A model generated the notes under the pieces. The model was given only the letters and a program-made list of their open reading frames with translations, was not told where the DNA came from and ran no database searches. DNA of 64,000 nucleotides from Paratissierella segnis (GTDB lineage Bacteria > Bacillota > Clostridia > Tissierellales > Tissierellaceae): assembly GCF_014385195.1 (NCBI RefSeq), contig NZ_JACRTG010000016.1, positions 1 to 64,000 on the forward strand, in the 5' to 3' direction. Below are positions 44,214 through 53,773 of this stretch, piece by piece (position 1 is the first letter of the stretch; each line of letters starts with the position of its first letter). The position numbers and the translations under genes are program-made.

Positions 44214-45521
44214 ATGAAAAAACTATTTACAAAAAAGACCATATCTTTAATTATGGTAATACTTGTAATGATTTCTACTATAGGGTTTGCAAATGCTGGG
44301 GGAAATGATGTTGTAATAAAATCAATTATTTTCCAAGATGAAAATAATAATATGGTTTATGTTGATTATGCTGAAGCAATTGAACAATCCCTAGAGGGGG
44401 ATAAAGCTCTTTATGATGCAATAGTACATTATGTAGGAATTGCAGAAGAAAAGGGAAGATTAGTATATCTTGAGACTGAGGCGGGCGTATATTTGGACTA
44501 CGGGAAGGCATTGACAGATAATCTTTCTAGGCTTGCAGATATAATCGATGTAGAGAAATATATAGTTAGAGGAGAAATTAAATATACCCATGAGCTGTGG
44601 ATTGATGATGGTAAACCAGTTATTACAGATCCGGAAGCAAAACCGGCACAACTAGTAAGTATAACAGAGGTAGATGGAATAGAAGTAGAAATAGGGACTA
44701 CGGAAGAGACAGCAAAAAGTATGTTGCCAAGTAGTACAACAATATTGGATAGCAGAGATAGGACCCATACTGTGGCTTTGGATTGGGCTATAGAAAATTA
44801 TGATAAGGATGTAATAGGAAACTATAATGCAATCGGCAGATTTGAATTACCAAGGGGAGTTGTAAATAAGAAGGGTATAGACCTTAAAGTAGAAGCTATA
44901 GTAAAAGTATTTGAACCCGTAGTCGAACCGGAATTTCCGGTAGAAGTGGAAAGTGTGTTTATAATAAAGAGTGAAATTACTGAAAACACTTATGCTAACA
45001 TAAATATTAAAGAAGAGTATGTATCAATAGTAGAAGAAGTAAAAGTTGATGGGAAGTTAGCAAATCAAATTGAAGATAATTCTGCACAATGGAGAATTAA
45101 AGTTGAAGAGGAAACTACAGCTGAAGATCTAAAAGGAAGGATATCGGTTAGTACGATAGTTAAGGAAGGTAAAGTACAGGTAGGGCTTTACAAAAACTAT
45201 AGAATAGCAGGTAATGGTATTAATTTTGGAGAACTAAAAGGGTCATTTTATATTAAAAATAAAATAACCGGTAAAGAATATAAGGAAGGTACTTCACCTT
45301 GGAATTCAAAATATCTTTATCAGATGAAAGACATACCGATCGGAGAATATACAATTCATTTTGATGTTCCTGAAGGAATGGATATCCTTAAAGTTCAAAT
45401 AGGCAATTCATATGATGAAACAGATTATGATGCAGAAACAAACCCTCTTGTTGTGAAGGAAACTGGGAAAGGTATATATGATAATGTGATCATATTGCTA
45501 AAAGATAAGGCGCTTGAATAG
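44214..45521 (+). CDS. Exported surface protein with repeated N-terminal motif, function unknown
   Basis: The 435-aa protein has a signal peptide (ISLIMVILVMISTIGFANA). Residues about 35-110 hold two related segments, VYVDYAEAIEQSLEGDKALYDAI and VYLDYGKALTDNLSRLADII. A region at about 150-245 resembles bacterial Ig-like domains (TVALDWAIENYDKDVIGNYNAIGRFELPRGVVN). The C-terminal 150 residues are beta-rich and could be another surface domain (GEYTIHFDVPEGMDI). There is no LPXTG or SLH anchor. It lies just behind an SLH protein and may be held to the wall through it. I do not recognise a named family. Confidence 0.75.
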   Translation: MKKLFTKKTISLIMVILVMISTIGFANAGGNDVVIKSIIFQDENNNMVYVDYAEAIEQSLEGDKALYDAIVHYVGIAEEKGRLVYLETEAGVYLDYGKALTDNLSRLADIIDVEKYIVRGEIKYTHELWIDDGKPVITDPEAKPAQLVSITEVDGIEVEIGTTEETAKSMLPSSTTILDSRDRTHTVALDWAIENYDKDVIGNYNAIGRFELPRGVVNKKGIDLKVEAIVKVFEPVVEPEFPVEVESVFIIKSEITENTYANINIKEEYVSIVEEVKVDGKLANQIEDNSAQWRIKVEEETTAEDLKGRISVSTIVKEGKVQVGLYKNYRIAGNGINFGELKGSFYIKNKITGKEYKEGTSPWNSKYLYQMKDIPIGEYTIHFDVPEGMDILKVQIGNSYDETDYDAETNPLVVKETGKGIYDNVIILLKDKALE

Positions 45522-45580
45522 TGAGCATTATTTGGTTACTCAAAGAATGTGCTGATGTAGTTTGAGAATATGTGTAAAGA

Positions 45581-45622
45581 AAAAAGATAGTGTATATCAT
45601 ATATCATGCACTATCTTTTTTT
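45581..45622 (+). terminator. Rho-independent terminator
   Basis: AAAAAGATAGTG (45581-45592) pairs with CACTATCTTTTT (45609-45620), followed by more T. The loop (45593-45608) is long but contains TATATCATATA, which can pair further. Confidence 0.8.
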
Positions 45623-45749
45623 AAGGAGGATCCCACCTAATACCTCTTCACTCTTAGCTCTTAGTTCTTAACTATCTTTTCGATTGTGAATTGTAATGAT
45701 TTTATGTTATACTGAATTACATGTTATATTCCGAGTAGGTGTAAATGTG

Positions 45750-45980
45750 ATGGAACAAATTGATATGTTTGATATAATAAATACTAAGAATGAAATTCCG
45801 GATAAGAAAATTCCGAAAACAGCAGTACTAAAGAAAAAAGAACTTTGGTGCCCATACTGCTCAAAACCCGTAATATTTACTGCGGATAGGGTATTGGGTG
45901 TTAAAAGGTGTCCCTATTGTGGTATAAGCAATAAGGACTATAATGTGAAGATGGTAAATGATAGATGGATTAAAAGATGA
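45750..45980 (+). CDS. Small zinc-ribbon protein
   Basis: A 76-aa protein beginning MEQIDMFDIINTKNEIP. Two CPYC knuckles (CPYCSKPVIF and CPYCGISNKDY, 20 residues apart) form a likely zinc ribbon. ATG 45750 is preferred because AGGTG lies about 8 bases upstream; a longer frame from 45696 has no such support. Its stop codon overlaps the start of the PucR-type regulator frame (ATGA at 45977), suggesting coupled expression. Its role is unknown, and it could be a nucleic-acid or protein-binding helper. Confidence 0.75.
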   Translation: MEQIDMFDIINTKNEIPDKKIPKTAVLKKKELWCPYCSKPVIFTADRVLGVKRCPYCGISNKDYNVKMVNDRWIKR

Positions 45981-46006
45981 GATACAGTTTAAAGGGGCGA
46001 GTATGG

Positions 46007-47656
46007 ATGAGTGACTATATTCAAAATCTTATAAATGATATGAAACGTGTAAAATCAGATTATGGAGAAGAAAGCTTATCTGTGAAAGAAGTCCTTAACC
46101 TTCCGGCGTTTAAAGGATATAAACTGTTAGCTGGAGGAGAAGGACTTGAAAAGAGGTGTAAACATATCATTATACTTGAAACTCCTACTGGGATTGACTG
46201 GTTAGAAGGTGGGGAATTTTTATTAACAACAGGTTATGCGTTTATATATAATGAAGAGTATAAAGAAAGAATGATGATTGATGCAAATGCAAAGGGTGTT
46301 TCAGCTATCGGAATAAAGAAAAATAGATATTTTGGAAACATAAGTAACAAATTGATTGCTGAAGCAAATGAATTTAAAATACCTCTTATTGAAATCCCCT
46401 ATGATGTTGTTTATACCAGCACAATCTCAAGCTTTTATGATATGCTTTTTTATAGAAAAAATGAATATATTTTAAAGTTAAATGATATTTATGAGAAGCT
46501 TATTAATCTATCATTTGAAAACAAGAACATTGATGGCATTATTTATTCCTTATCGAATCTATCTAACTCTAATGTGTTTTTATTTGATGATTCATATAAT
46601 CTTATGTGTTACAATATTATCAATCCTGAGAAATATGACAGGTTATCTATAATCAGTCCTTTCAATAAGATGAATATAAACATGATAAAACAAATTGAGA
46701 ATTCTGTATTTAATGCAGAAATACATAACTCGTTTATAAGTTTATATCCGATAATTGTAAAGGGTAAAAATGTAGCATATGTATATATCACTAATGAAAT
46801 GAAATTGGATAAACTGGCAAAAAGGACGATTGAATACGGGATTTCAATTATATCTATGAAATTGGAAACTGAACGGACAACAAGTATTTTAAAGTCTAGA
46901 GTCAATAAGGCATCGGTTGAAATCATGTTAAATAGCAATGAGCTTCCAGATGAATTTTATAAAAATGTTGAACTCAATTTAAATTGGGATGAAGAAGGCC
47001 TTCTTTACGGAATATGTATCAAATTAAACTTAAAGGAAGATGAAGATATTGATGAGCACCAGTCAATTATTTATAATTGTTTAAATAGCATAATTGATAA
47101 AAATAATTACCTATCCACGGTTAATAATGATGAAATTTTTATTGTAATAAAGTGCAAGTCTTCAGACTTAATTGATGATTTTCTGTCAAGATTAGTTGAA
47201 CAAATTAAAATCTACGAAGATATATTTAAGGAATCCATAGGTGTAGCAAGACCATATAAAGAACTGAAAGATATTAAGAAACTTTATGAAGAAGCAAGTT
47301 TGGCAGTTCTTTTTAGCGATAATGATATAATTTTTTACAATTCTTTGGATACTATAAAATTGCTTTATCCTCTCAAGAATAGCAGTGAAATTCAGAAATA
47401 TTATAAAGGAACCATAAAAAGTTTGGAAAAATATGATAAGAAATGTGGAACCAATCTAATGGAAACATTGGAAACCTATTTTAAATATAATTTTAAAAAA
47501 TCTTTGGTTGCAGATAAATTATATATTCATGTGGAGACTTTAAGGTATAGACTCAATAGAATTGAAGAAATTACAGGTTATTCTCCAGATGACAGTGAGG
47601 GATTATTTGCACTTCAAATGGGATTAAAACTAAAGAAATTAATCAAAATAAAATAG
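46007..47656 (+). CDS. PucR family transcriptional regulator
   Basis: About 549 aa from ATG 46007 (AGGGG ten bases upstream; an earlier ATG at 45977 overlaps the previous stop and cannot be excluded). The N-terminal PucR domain has LSVKEVLNLPAFKGYKLLAGGEGLEKRCKHIIILETPTGIDWLEGGEFLLTTGYAF. A central GAF/GGDEF-like region is followed by the C-terminal HTH_30 (LMETLETYFKYNFKKSLVADKLYIHVETLRYRLNRIEEITGY). PucR proteins usually activate purine, allantoin or other nitrogen-compound catabolism. It precedes a nucleobase-type permease and hydrolase genes, which it probably controls. Confidence 0.9.
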   Translation: MSDYIQNLINDMKRVKSDYGEESLSVKEVLNLPAFKGYKLLAGGEGLEKRCKHIIILETPTGIDWLEGGEFLLTTGYAFIYNEEYKERMMIDANAKGVSAIGIKKNRYFGNISNKLIAEANEFKIPLIEIPYDVVYTSTISSFYDMLFYRKNEYILKLNDIYEKLINLSFENKNIDGIIYSLSNLSNSNVFLFDDSYNLMCYNIINPEKYDRLSIISPFNKMNINMIKQIENSVFNAEIHNSFISLYPIIVKGKNVAYVYITNEMKLDKLAKRTIEYGISIISMKLETERTTSILKSRVNKASVEIMLNSNELPDEFYKNVELNLNWDEEGLLYGICIKLNLKEDEDIDEHQSIIYNCLNSIIDKNNYLSTVNNDEIFIVIKCKSSDLIDDFLSRLVEQIKIYEDIFKESIGVARPYKELKDIKKLYEEASLAVLFSDNDIIFYNSLDTIKLLYPLKNSSEIQKYYKGTIKSLEKYDKKCGTNLMETLETYFKYNFKKSLVADKLYIHVETLRYRLNRIEEITGYSPDDSEGLFALQMGLKLKKLIKIK

Positions 47657-47670
47657 GAAATATTCATTTA

Positions 47671-47716
47671 AAACTGATTTGATTTATGAACTTACATAAA
47701 TTGAATCAGTTTCTTT
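47671..47716 (+). terminator. Terminator after the PucR gene
   Basis: A long stem (47671-47688 with 47695-47712, two central mismatches, 6-nt loop) is followed by a short T run. It separates regulator transcription from the catabolic operon. Confidence 0.8.
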
Positions 47717-47918
47717 TATGCTTTCATATGATTGTTAAGTAAAGTGTAAATTGTTATACTATTTAATAAATAATCATATTACCTTGTAAAAGAGATTAAT
47801 AACTAAAACAAAGGTGGGGAAGCTCATGAATAGATAAAATCAATAGTAGAGGAAGATTATAGTAGGGATTTGAAATTTTTTAAATTTTTTGATGATCTTA
47901 AAACTTGGAGGTGTTAAT

Positions 47919-49154
47919 ATGTCAATTGATAGGGAAAATCAATTATCAACTAGTCGAGTCCCCGATAATGAACGTGTAGGATGGAAAGCCCCTTTATTTA
48001 ACATGCTTGGAAGTAACATTGCTATTTCAGAGCTGATGGTCGGAGGAACTCTTATTGCAGGTATGACATTTAAAGAAATGCTTTTGACTTCTTTTATAGG
48101 AAATATACTTTTAGTTTTTATTTTAGCAATTCAAGGATATATGGGATCTAAGGAAGGATTGAATACCTATGTATTAGCTGAAAGCGTTTTTGGTGAAAAA
48201 GGCGGCAAATTTATAATTTCAAGTATATTAGCAATTAGTAGCTTTGGATGGTTTGGAATACAAACTGGTGTTGCAGGGTTGTCGGTGCAAAAGATATTTC
48301 CAAACATAAATCTAACCCTTGCTACAATTGTTTTAGGCTTATTGATGATGGTTTTTGCAGTTTTCGGATTTAAAGCAATGGCAAAGTTTAATTATGTAGC
48401 TGTTCCTGCATTAATTATACTTATGGCATGGGGAGTTTTTAAAGCTACATCTATTAATAGCTTTGATTCAATTCTAAGTTATACTCCTAGTGAGACTATA
48501 AGTCTCGGAGAAGGTCTAAATATGGTAATCGGCTTAATAATTGTTGGAGCTGTTATTTCACCTGATCAACTTAGATTCACTAAGGGGTTGAAAGATATTA
48601 TAATAATCGGGGTTGTAGGGTTTGCAATAATTTCTGTATTTCAACAAGCTGCTGCAGGGATTCTTGCAATGAATTCACCTTCTTGGGATATAACTCAAGT
48701 ACTTGCAGATTTAGGATTTGGTACAATAGCGTTTTTAATATTATTATTAGCTTCATGGTCTACAAATGTTGGGAATGCTTATTCTGGGGGATTAGCACTT
48801 AAAAATATTTTTTCGAATGTAAGTAGAGATAATTTAACACTTATAGCTGGTGTTATAGGTACTATAATTGCTGCTACAGGTATAATTTTTAAGTTTGAAA
48901 ACTTTCTTAGTTTGTTAAGCAATACAGTTGCGCCTATGGCAGGAGTTATGTGGATTGATTATTATATTATAAACAAGCAAAAACTAATAAAAAGAACAAA
49001 TATTAATTTCAATGCACTTATTTCATGGATTATAGGTTCGATTGTATCTTTCATTTCCACTAAATATAATTTGTTTATTCCTCCTATAAATGGAATTTTT
49101 ATTAGCGCTATTATTTATTATGGCTTGATGAAAATATCAGTAAAAGATTCTTAA
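47919..49154 (+). CDS. NCS1-family cytosine/purine permease-like transporter (CodB-like)
   Basis: The 411-aa protein, from ATG 47919 (GGAGG seven bases upstream), has about 12 membrane segments. It shows the family start VPDNERVGWKAPLFNMLGSNIAISELMVGGTLIAGM, then SSFGWFGIQTGVAGLSVQKI and SWSTNVGNAYSGGLALKNI. NCS1 transporters import nucleobases, hydantoins, allantoin or related compounds with Na+ or H+. It is the first gene of a cluster with an amidase, DUF917 and DUF1177, which suggests a cyclic amide or hydantoin-like substrate rather than cytosine itself (no deaminase nearby). Confidence 0.88.
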   Translation: MSIDRENQLSTSRVPDNERVGWKAPLFNMLGSNIAISELMVGGTLIAGMTFKEMLLTSFIGNILLVFILAIQGYMGSKEGLNTYVLAESVFGEKGGKFIISSILAISSFGWFGIQTGVAGLSVQKIFPNINLTLATIVLGLLMMVFAVFGFKAMAKFNYVAVPALIILMAWGVFKATSINSFDSILSYTPSETISLGEGLNMVIGLIIVGAVISPDQLRFTKGLKDIIIIGVVGFAIISVFQQAAAGILAMNSPSWDITQVLADLGFGTIAFLILLLASWSTNVGNAYSGGLALKNIFSNVSRDNLTLIAGVIGTIIAATGIIFKFENFLSLLSNTVAPMAGVMWIDYYIINKQKLIKRTNINFNALISWIIGSIVSFISTKYNLFIPPINGIFISAIIYYGLMKISVKDS

Positions 49155-49180
49155 ATTAATGTATAGAAAGGATGATTTAA

Positions 49181-50002
49181 ATGAGCAGATTAGTAAATAT
49201 AGGAATTATTCAATTTGAGTCAGCTTTAGGGAAAGTAGAAGAAAATGTTTCCAAAGCGGTGAAATTAATAAAAGAGGCAGCTGATAAAGGGGCTAATATC
49301 GTGTGTTTGCCTGAATTGTTTGCAACTGGTTACAATTTAGACATTCTTAAAGAAAAGATGGTAGATTTAAGTATACAATATTATGATTATACATGTGAAA
49401 ATATGTCTCAAGCTGCAAAAGATAATAATCTATATGTCTTAGCATCTTTTGGTGAAATTAGGGAGGTTCCGGGGATTGTTTACAATTCAACCATAGTTTT
49501 TGACGATATTGGAAATAAGGTAGGTAGTTTTGCAAAAAGTCATTTATGGGCGTTAGATAGATTGTATTTTCGTGAAGGATCAGATTATCCGGTATTTGAT
49601 ACAAAGTATGGGAAAATAGGAATAATGATATGCTACGATTCAGGCTTTCCAGAGGCAGCGAGATCATTATGTTTAGGAGGTGCAGAAATAATCTTTATTC
49701 CTGCTGCATGGAGAATCCAAGATGTTGATATGTGGGACTTAAATATGTCTCAACGTGCACTGGAAAACATACTTTTTACGGTAGGAGTCAATAGAGTTGG
49801 GATGGAAGATGATTTACATCTTTTTGGGAAAAGCAAAATATGTAATCCCAGGGGAAAGGTTGAATGTGAATTACCTATGGATAAAGAAATGGTTGAAGTA
49901 TTTTCTATTGATTTAGATGATGTTAATAAATTTAGGACTGAAATATCATATCTTAGAGATCGTAAACCGCAAATTTACCATAAGTTGATTGAGAATAATT
50001 AA
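49181..50002 (+). CDS. Carbon-nitrogen hydrolase (nitrilase superfamily amidase)
   Basis: The 273-aa cytosolic enzyme carries the complete Glu-Lys-Cys triad: Glu45 in CLPELFATGY, Lys119 in FAKSHLWALDR and Cys151 in IMICYDSGFPEAAR. It cleaves a linear amide or carbamoyl group. N-carbamoyl amino acid amidases and omega-amidases belong here. With an NCS1 permease 27 bp upstream and DUF917 downstream, an N-carbamoyl or ring-opened intermediate is a reasonable substrate. That is inference. A hairpin terminator follows. Confidence 0.9.
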   Translation: MSRLVNIGIIQFESALGKVEENVSKAVKLIKEAADKGANIVCLPELFATGYNLDILKEKMVDLSIQYYDYTCENMSQAAKDNNLYVLASFGEIREVPGIVYNSTIVFDDIGNKVGSFAKSHLWALDRLYFREGSDYPVFDTKYGKIGIMICYDSGFPEAARSLCLGGAEIIFIPAAWRIQDVDMWDLNMSQRALENILFTVGVNRVGMEDDLHLFGKSKICNPRGKVECELPMDKEMVEVFSIDLDDVNKFRTEISYLRDRKPQIYHKLIENN

Positions 50003-50003
50003 A

Positions 50004-50036
50004 AAATACAGGCTACTAGTAGCCTGTATTTAATTT
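50004..50036 (+). terminator. Perfect-palindrome terminator inside the catabolic cluster
   Basis: A 28-nt perfect palindrome at 50004-50031 forms a 12-bp stem with a CTAG loop. The T-rich stretch TTTAATTTTT follows. It separates permease and amidase genes from the DUF917 group. Confidence 0.85.
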
Positions 50037-50102
50037 TTAAATCGTTCAATAAATTGCTTATTATGAATGTGTAAAAACACAATAAAAAACGGAGGTGTAA
50101 GC

Positions 50103-51164
50103 ATGAAACTTAATAAGGAGATGCTGAAATATGCATTGGTAGGAGGAACAATCCTAGGAGGCGGTGGAGGAGGTTCCTCAGAGCTTGGAAGTGCATCCGG
50201 CAGTATTGCTCTGGATTATGGAGATTTGAATCTTATGGATATATCCGAAATTGATGATGATGTATTGATTGTTACCGCATCTTCCGTAGGAGCACCTGCT
50301 GCTGCAGATAAATTTTTAAAGCCTAGGGATTATGTAAGAACTGTTGAAATATTGGAGGAAAATATGGGATTAAAAGTTGGCGGAATCATAACCAATGAAA
50401 ATGGTGGAGCAGCTACCATCAATGGATGGATACAGTCAGCTATATTAAATATTCCATTGATAGATGCTCCGTGTAACGGAAGAGCACATCCAACCGGAAC
50501 AATGGGAGGCATGGGGCTTAACAATATTCCCGGATTTATTTCCTATCAAGCATATGCAGGGGGAAATCCTGAGTTAAAAAACAGAGTGGAGGGCTTTATC
50601 AGCGGGGATATATTTAAGGCTTCGGCTGTAGTTAGACAAGGAGCTGTACATGCCGGCGGATTAGTTGCTGTTGCAAGAAATGTAGTAAAAGCTAAATATA
50701 TTAAAGAAAATGGAGCAATAAATGGCGTTAGTCATGCAATAGAAACCGGCAAAAAATTCTATGAAGGATTAGCTACATCTCCTGCAGAAGCCATAAAGTC
50801 CGTAGTAGATTTTCTAAACGGAGAAGTTGTTGTAGAAGGATTGGTTTCTGAATTTGAACTTGTTACAAAGGGTGGATTTGATGTAGGCAAGGTTATAGTA
50901 GATGGTGTTGAAATGACATTTTGGAATGAGTATATGACACTTGAAAATAAAGATAAGAGATTGTATACATTCCCGGATCTTATTATGTCCTTCGACGAGG
51001 AATCCGGAAAACCTATTACAACTGCAGATATTAAAAAAGGCATGAATATTGTAATTATAGCTACTAAGAAGAACAATATAAAATTAGGTGCCGGAATGCA
51101 TGATTTAAATCTTCTTAAGGAAATCGAACCCATAGTAAACAAGGAAATAGTAAAATATGTATAA
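50103..51164 (+). CDS. DUF917 family protein
   Basis: The 353-aa protein, from ATG 50103 (GGAGGTG upstream), starts MLKYALVGGTILGGGGGGSSELG, the Gly-rich signature of DUF917. It continues with TASSVGAPAAADKFLKPRDYV, NENGGAATINGW, DAPCNGRAHPTGTMGGMGL and AVVRQGAVHAGG. DUF917 proteins occur with hydantoinase-type and other heterocycle catabolism genes; some relatives act on thiohydantoins. This is the first of five closely spaced genes (gaps under about 20 bp), so it belongs to one operon. Confidence 0.88.
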   Translation: MKLNKEMLKYALVGGTILGGGGGGSSELGSASGSIALDYGDLNLMDISEIDDDVLIVTASSVGAPAAADKFLKPRDYVRTVEILEENMGLKVGGIITNENGGAATINGWIQSAILNIPLIDAPCNGRAHPTGTMGGMGLNNIPGFISYQAYAGGNPELKNRVEGFISGDIFKASAVVRQGAVHAGGLVAVARNVVKAKYIKENGAINGVSHAIETGKKFYEGLATSPAEAIKSVVDFLNGEVVVEGLVSEFELVTKGGFDVGKVIVDGVEMTFWNEYMTLENKDKRLYTFPDLIMSFDEESGKPITTADIKKGMNIVIIATKKNNIKLGAGMHDLNLLKEIEPIVNKEIVKYV

Positions 51165-51176
51165 CGGAGGTGTAAA

Positions 51177-52109
51177 ATGCTATTAAAACAAATTTTAGAT
51201 GTATATGAACACGTAGATACAGCAACAGCAAGCGGTCAGAAGATGAAAGAATATATGGAGACCCTCGGTGCTAAGAATATAGAGGTAAAGACCATAAGAG
51301 GAGAAAAGGGAAAGACGGATTTTGTAAGAATAAAAATTCCGGGACTAAAAGGAAAATCAAAAGGTATGGATGCTCCTACACTTGGGGTGCTTGGAAGATT
51401 AGGAGGCATCGGTGCAAGACCGGAAATGATAGGAATGGTTTCAGATGGAGATGGGGCTATTGTAGCATTAGCTGTTGCAGCTAAATTACTTGATATGCAA
51501 GCTAAAGGTGATTTTTTGGACGGAGATGTTATAATATCCACACATATTTGTCCCGATGCACCAACTCAGCCTCACAAACCGGTGCCTTTTATGGGATCTC
51601 CGGTTGATATGGCTACTGTAAATAAAGAAGAAGTAAATGGAGAGTTAGATGCCATATTATCAATTGATACGACTAAGGGCAACAGAGTAATTAACCATAG
51701 AGGATTTTCTATTTCTCCAACTGTAAAAGAAGGATATATCTTAAAGGTAAGTGATGATTTATTGGATATCATGCAAACTACAACAGGGAAATTGCCTGTA
51801 GTATTTCCTATAACTACTCAAGATATAACGCCTTATGGAAATGATGTTTATCATTTAAACAGCATATTGCAGCCATCCACAGCAACAAATGCTCCTGTTG
51901 TCGGAGTTGCCATTACATCTGAGGTTGCTGTCCCCGGTTGTGCCACAGGAGCAAGCCATCCATTTGATTTGGAGCAAGCTGCTAGGTTCGTACTTGAGGT
52001 TGCAAAATCATTTGGAAGAGGAAATTGCGATTTCTTTGATAAGGATGAATTTAAGAAATTAAATGAATTGTACGGAAGTATGAATCACATTCAAACTCTA
52101 GGAAAATAG
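51177..52109 (+). CDS. DUF1177 family protein
   Basis: The 310-aa protein is recognised from ILDVYEHVDTATASGQKMKEYMETLGA, GIGARPEMIGMVSDGDGAIVALAVAAKLLDM, STHICPDAPTQPHKPVPFMGSPVD and VAITSEVAVPGCATGASHPFDLEQ. The conserved His, Asp and Cys residues suggest a metal or peptidase-like site. The family is uncharacterised but is often found beside DUF917, AroM-like and M29-like genes, as here. It lies 12 bp after DUF917 with CGGAGGTG before ATG 51177. Confidence 0.87.
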   Translation: MLLKQILDVYEHVDTATASGQKMKEYMETLGAKNIEVKTIRGEKGKTDFVRIKIPGLKGKSKGMDAPTLGVLGRLGGIGARPEMIGMVSDGDGAIVALAVAAKLLDMQAKGDFLDGDVIISTHICPDAPTQPHKPVPFMGSPVDMATVNKEEVNGELDAILSIDTTKGNRVINHRGFSISPTVKEGYILKVSDDLLDIMQTTTGKLPVVFPITTQDITPYGNDVYHLNSILQPSTATNAPVVGVAITSEVAVPGCATGASHPFDLEQAARFVLEVAKSFGRGNCDFFDKDEFKKLNELYGSMNHIQTLGK

Positions 52110-52120
52110 GAGGGTTAATC

Positions 52121-52801
52121 GTGAAAAGAAAACTTGGAGCTATTACAATCGGACAATCGCCTAGGGATGATGTCATCCCTGAAATGTTGCCGTATTTAGG
52201 TGAAAATGTTGAAGTAATACAAGCAGGTGCTTTGGATGGATTAACATATGAGGATATATTAAAATTTAAACCTGAAAAAGGCGATTATGTTTTAGTATCA
52301 AAACTTAAGGATGGCAGAAGTGTAAAATTTGCTGAAAAACATATTTTACCGAGATTGCAATCATGCATAGATAAGCTGGAATCTGAAGGTGCAGATACAA
52401 TTTTATTTATCTGTACAGGAGTATTTCCTGATATATTTTCATCCACTAAGCCTATATTATATCCACAGAAGATATTGCATAGTGTTACGCCAAATCTTAT
52501 AGGCAAGGGAAAACTAGCTGTAATTACTCCTGATAAAGATCAGGTAGTTCAGTGTCAAAAAAAATGGAGCGAAACGGGAGTTGATGTGGTGGTAGTCAAT
52601 GCTTCCCCTTATGCTGAAGAAGATGAACTTGCTAAATCAATTGAAAGATTGAAAAATTATGAAGATATTGATATTATAGTAATGGATTGTATAGGATATA
52701 ATCAAGAAATGAAAAATAGAGTAGCTATGGGAACTAAAGTACCTACAGTGGTAGCTAGAACCATGGTAGCAAGAGTTCTTGGAGAAATACTCAATCCATG
52801 A
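52121..52801 (+). CDS. AroM-like protein
   Basis: The 226-aa protein begins KLGAITIGQSPRDDVIPEMLPYLG and has LFICTGVFPDIFSSTKPILYPQKILH and VMDCIGYNQEMKNRVAM, all typical of AroM. AroM was first noted next to shikimate-pathway genes in E. coli, but its function is unknown. The Cys residues in ICTG and DCIGY and the fold resemble Asp/Glu racemase-type enzymes, so racemase or decarboxylase chemistry is possible (inference). It starts 11 bp after DUF1177. AGGAGGG lies before GTG 52121. Confidence 0.85.
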   Translation: MKRKLGAITIGQSPRDDVIPEMLPYLGENVEVIQAGALDGLTYEDILKFKPEKGDYVLVSKLKDGRSVKFAEKHILPRLQSCIDKLESEGADTILFICTGVFPDIFSSTKPILYPQKILHSVTPNLIGKGKLAVITPDKDQVVQCQKKWSETGVDVVVVNASPYAEEDELAKSIERLKNYEDIDIIVMDCIGYNQEMKNRVAMGTKVPTVVARTMVARVLGEILNP

Positions 52802-52817
52802 TAATGAGGTGATGATT

Positions 52818-53759
52818 ATGAGTAAAAAATCTGGCAATAGAATTGTAATTGAGGATTGCATGGGTGTTAAAGACAGTGAAAATGTACTGATATTAACAGA
52901 TGATAAGAAACAGGATATTGGCATGTCTTTGTATAATGAAGCAAAAAATCTTTGTAAAGAAGCTGTTTTGATGGTTATGGAGCCTAGAAAGGTAAGCGGA
53001 GAGGAACCTCCGGAAGTAGTTGCTGAGGCTATGAAAAATTTTGATGTGATCATATGTCCAACTTCTACGTCAATTACGCATACAAATGCTAAAATCAATG
53101 CAATCAAGGCAGGCGCCAGATTGGCAAGTATGCCTGGCATAACAAAGGAAATGTTTGAAAAAGGTGCAATTACTGCTGATTATGGTGAGGTAGAAGCACT
53201 TACATTAAAATTTACCGAACTTCTAACAAAAGCAAAAACAGCTAAGATTATTAAAGATGGACATACTCTTCAGATGTCATTAGAGAATAGAAAAGGAGTT
53301 CCCAGCACGGGAATATATAGAAATCCGGGAGAGGCAGGCAATCTCCCATCCGGAGAGGCATATATAGCACCTGTCGAAGACTCTGCAAACGGAAGCATGA
53401 TAATCGATGGAAGTATGGTTGGAGTAGGGCTATTAAAATCTCCCCTTTATGTAGAGCTGAAAGATGGAAAACTTGTTAAGCTTGAAGGAGAAGACTCGGA
53501 TAAGCTACAAATATTATTCGATAATGACAATAATTCCACAATAGGAGAGCTGGGAATCGGAACAAACCCTGCTGCAAGGCTTACAGGAGTAATTCTGGAA
53601 GATGAAAAAATATATGGAACTGTTCACATAGCCTTTGGCACTAACGTATCATTTGGGGGAATCAATAAAGCAAATTGTCATCTTGATGGGATTATAATTG
53701 AACCAACCTTATATTTAGATGATCAACTTGTAATGGAAAATGGAAAAGTCTTAATATAA
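52818..53759 (+). CDS. M29-aminopeptidase-like metal-dependent protein
   Basis: About 313 aa. I choose ATG 52818, with GAGGTG 6 bases upstream; ATG 52812 in the same frame is also possible. The Rossmann-like first half has VLILTDDKKQDIGMSLYNEAKNL and ICPTSTSITHTNAKINAIKAGARLASMPG. The second half has NLPSGEAYIAPVEDSANGSMIID, GELGIGTNPAARLTGVILEDEKIYGTVHIAFG and NCHLDGIIIEPT. This matches the M29 aminopeptidase / dihydroxypyridine dioxygenase (NicX-like) superfamily, with Glu, His and Asp metal ligands. Whether it is a peptidase or acts on a heterocycle is not decided by sequence; the operon favours the second. Confidence 0.75.
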   Translation: MSKKSGNRIVIEDCMGVKDSENVLILTDDKKQDIGMSLYNEAKNLCKEAVLMVMEPRKVSGEEPPEVVAEAMKNFDVIICPTSTSITHTNAKINAIKAGARLASMPGITKEMFEKGAITADYGEVEALTLKFTELLTKAKTAKIIKDGHTLQMSLENRKGVPSTGIYRNPGEAGNLPSGEAYIAPVEDSANGSMIIDGSMVGVGLLKSPLYVELKDGKLVKLEGEDSDKLQILFDNDNNSTIGELGIGTNPAARLTGVILEDEKIYGTVHIAFGTNVSFGGINKANCHLDGIIIEPTLYLDDQLVMENGKVLI

Positions 53760-53773
53760 GCAGGAGTGATTCA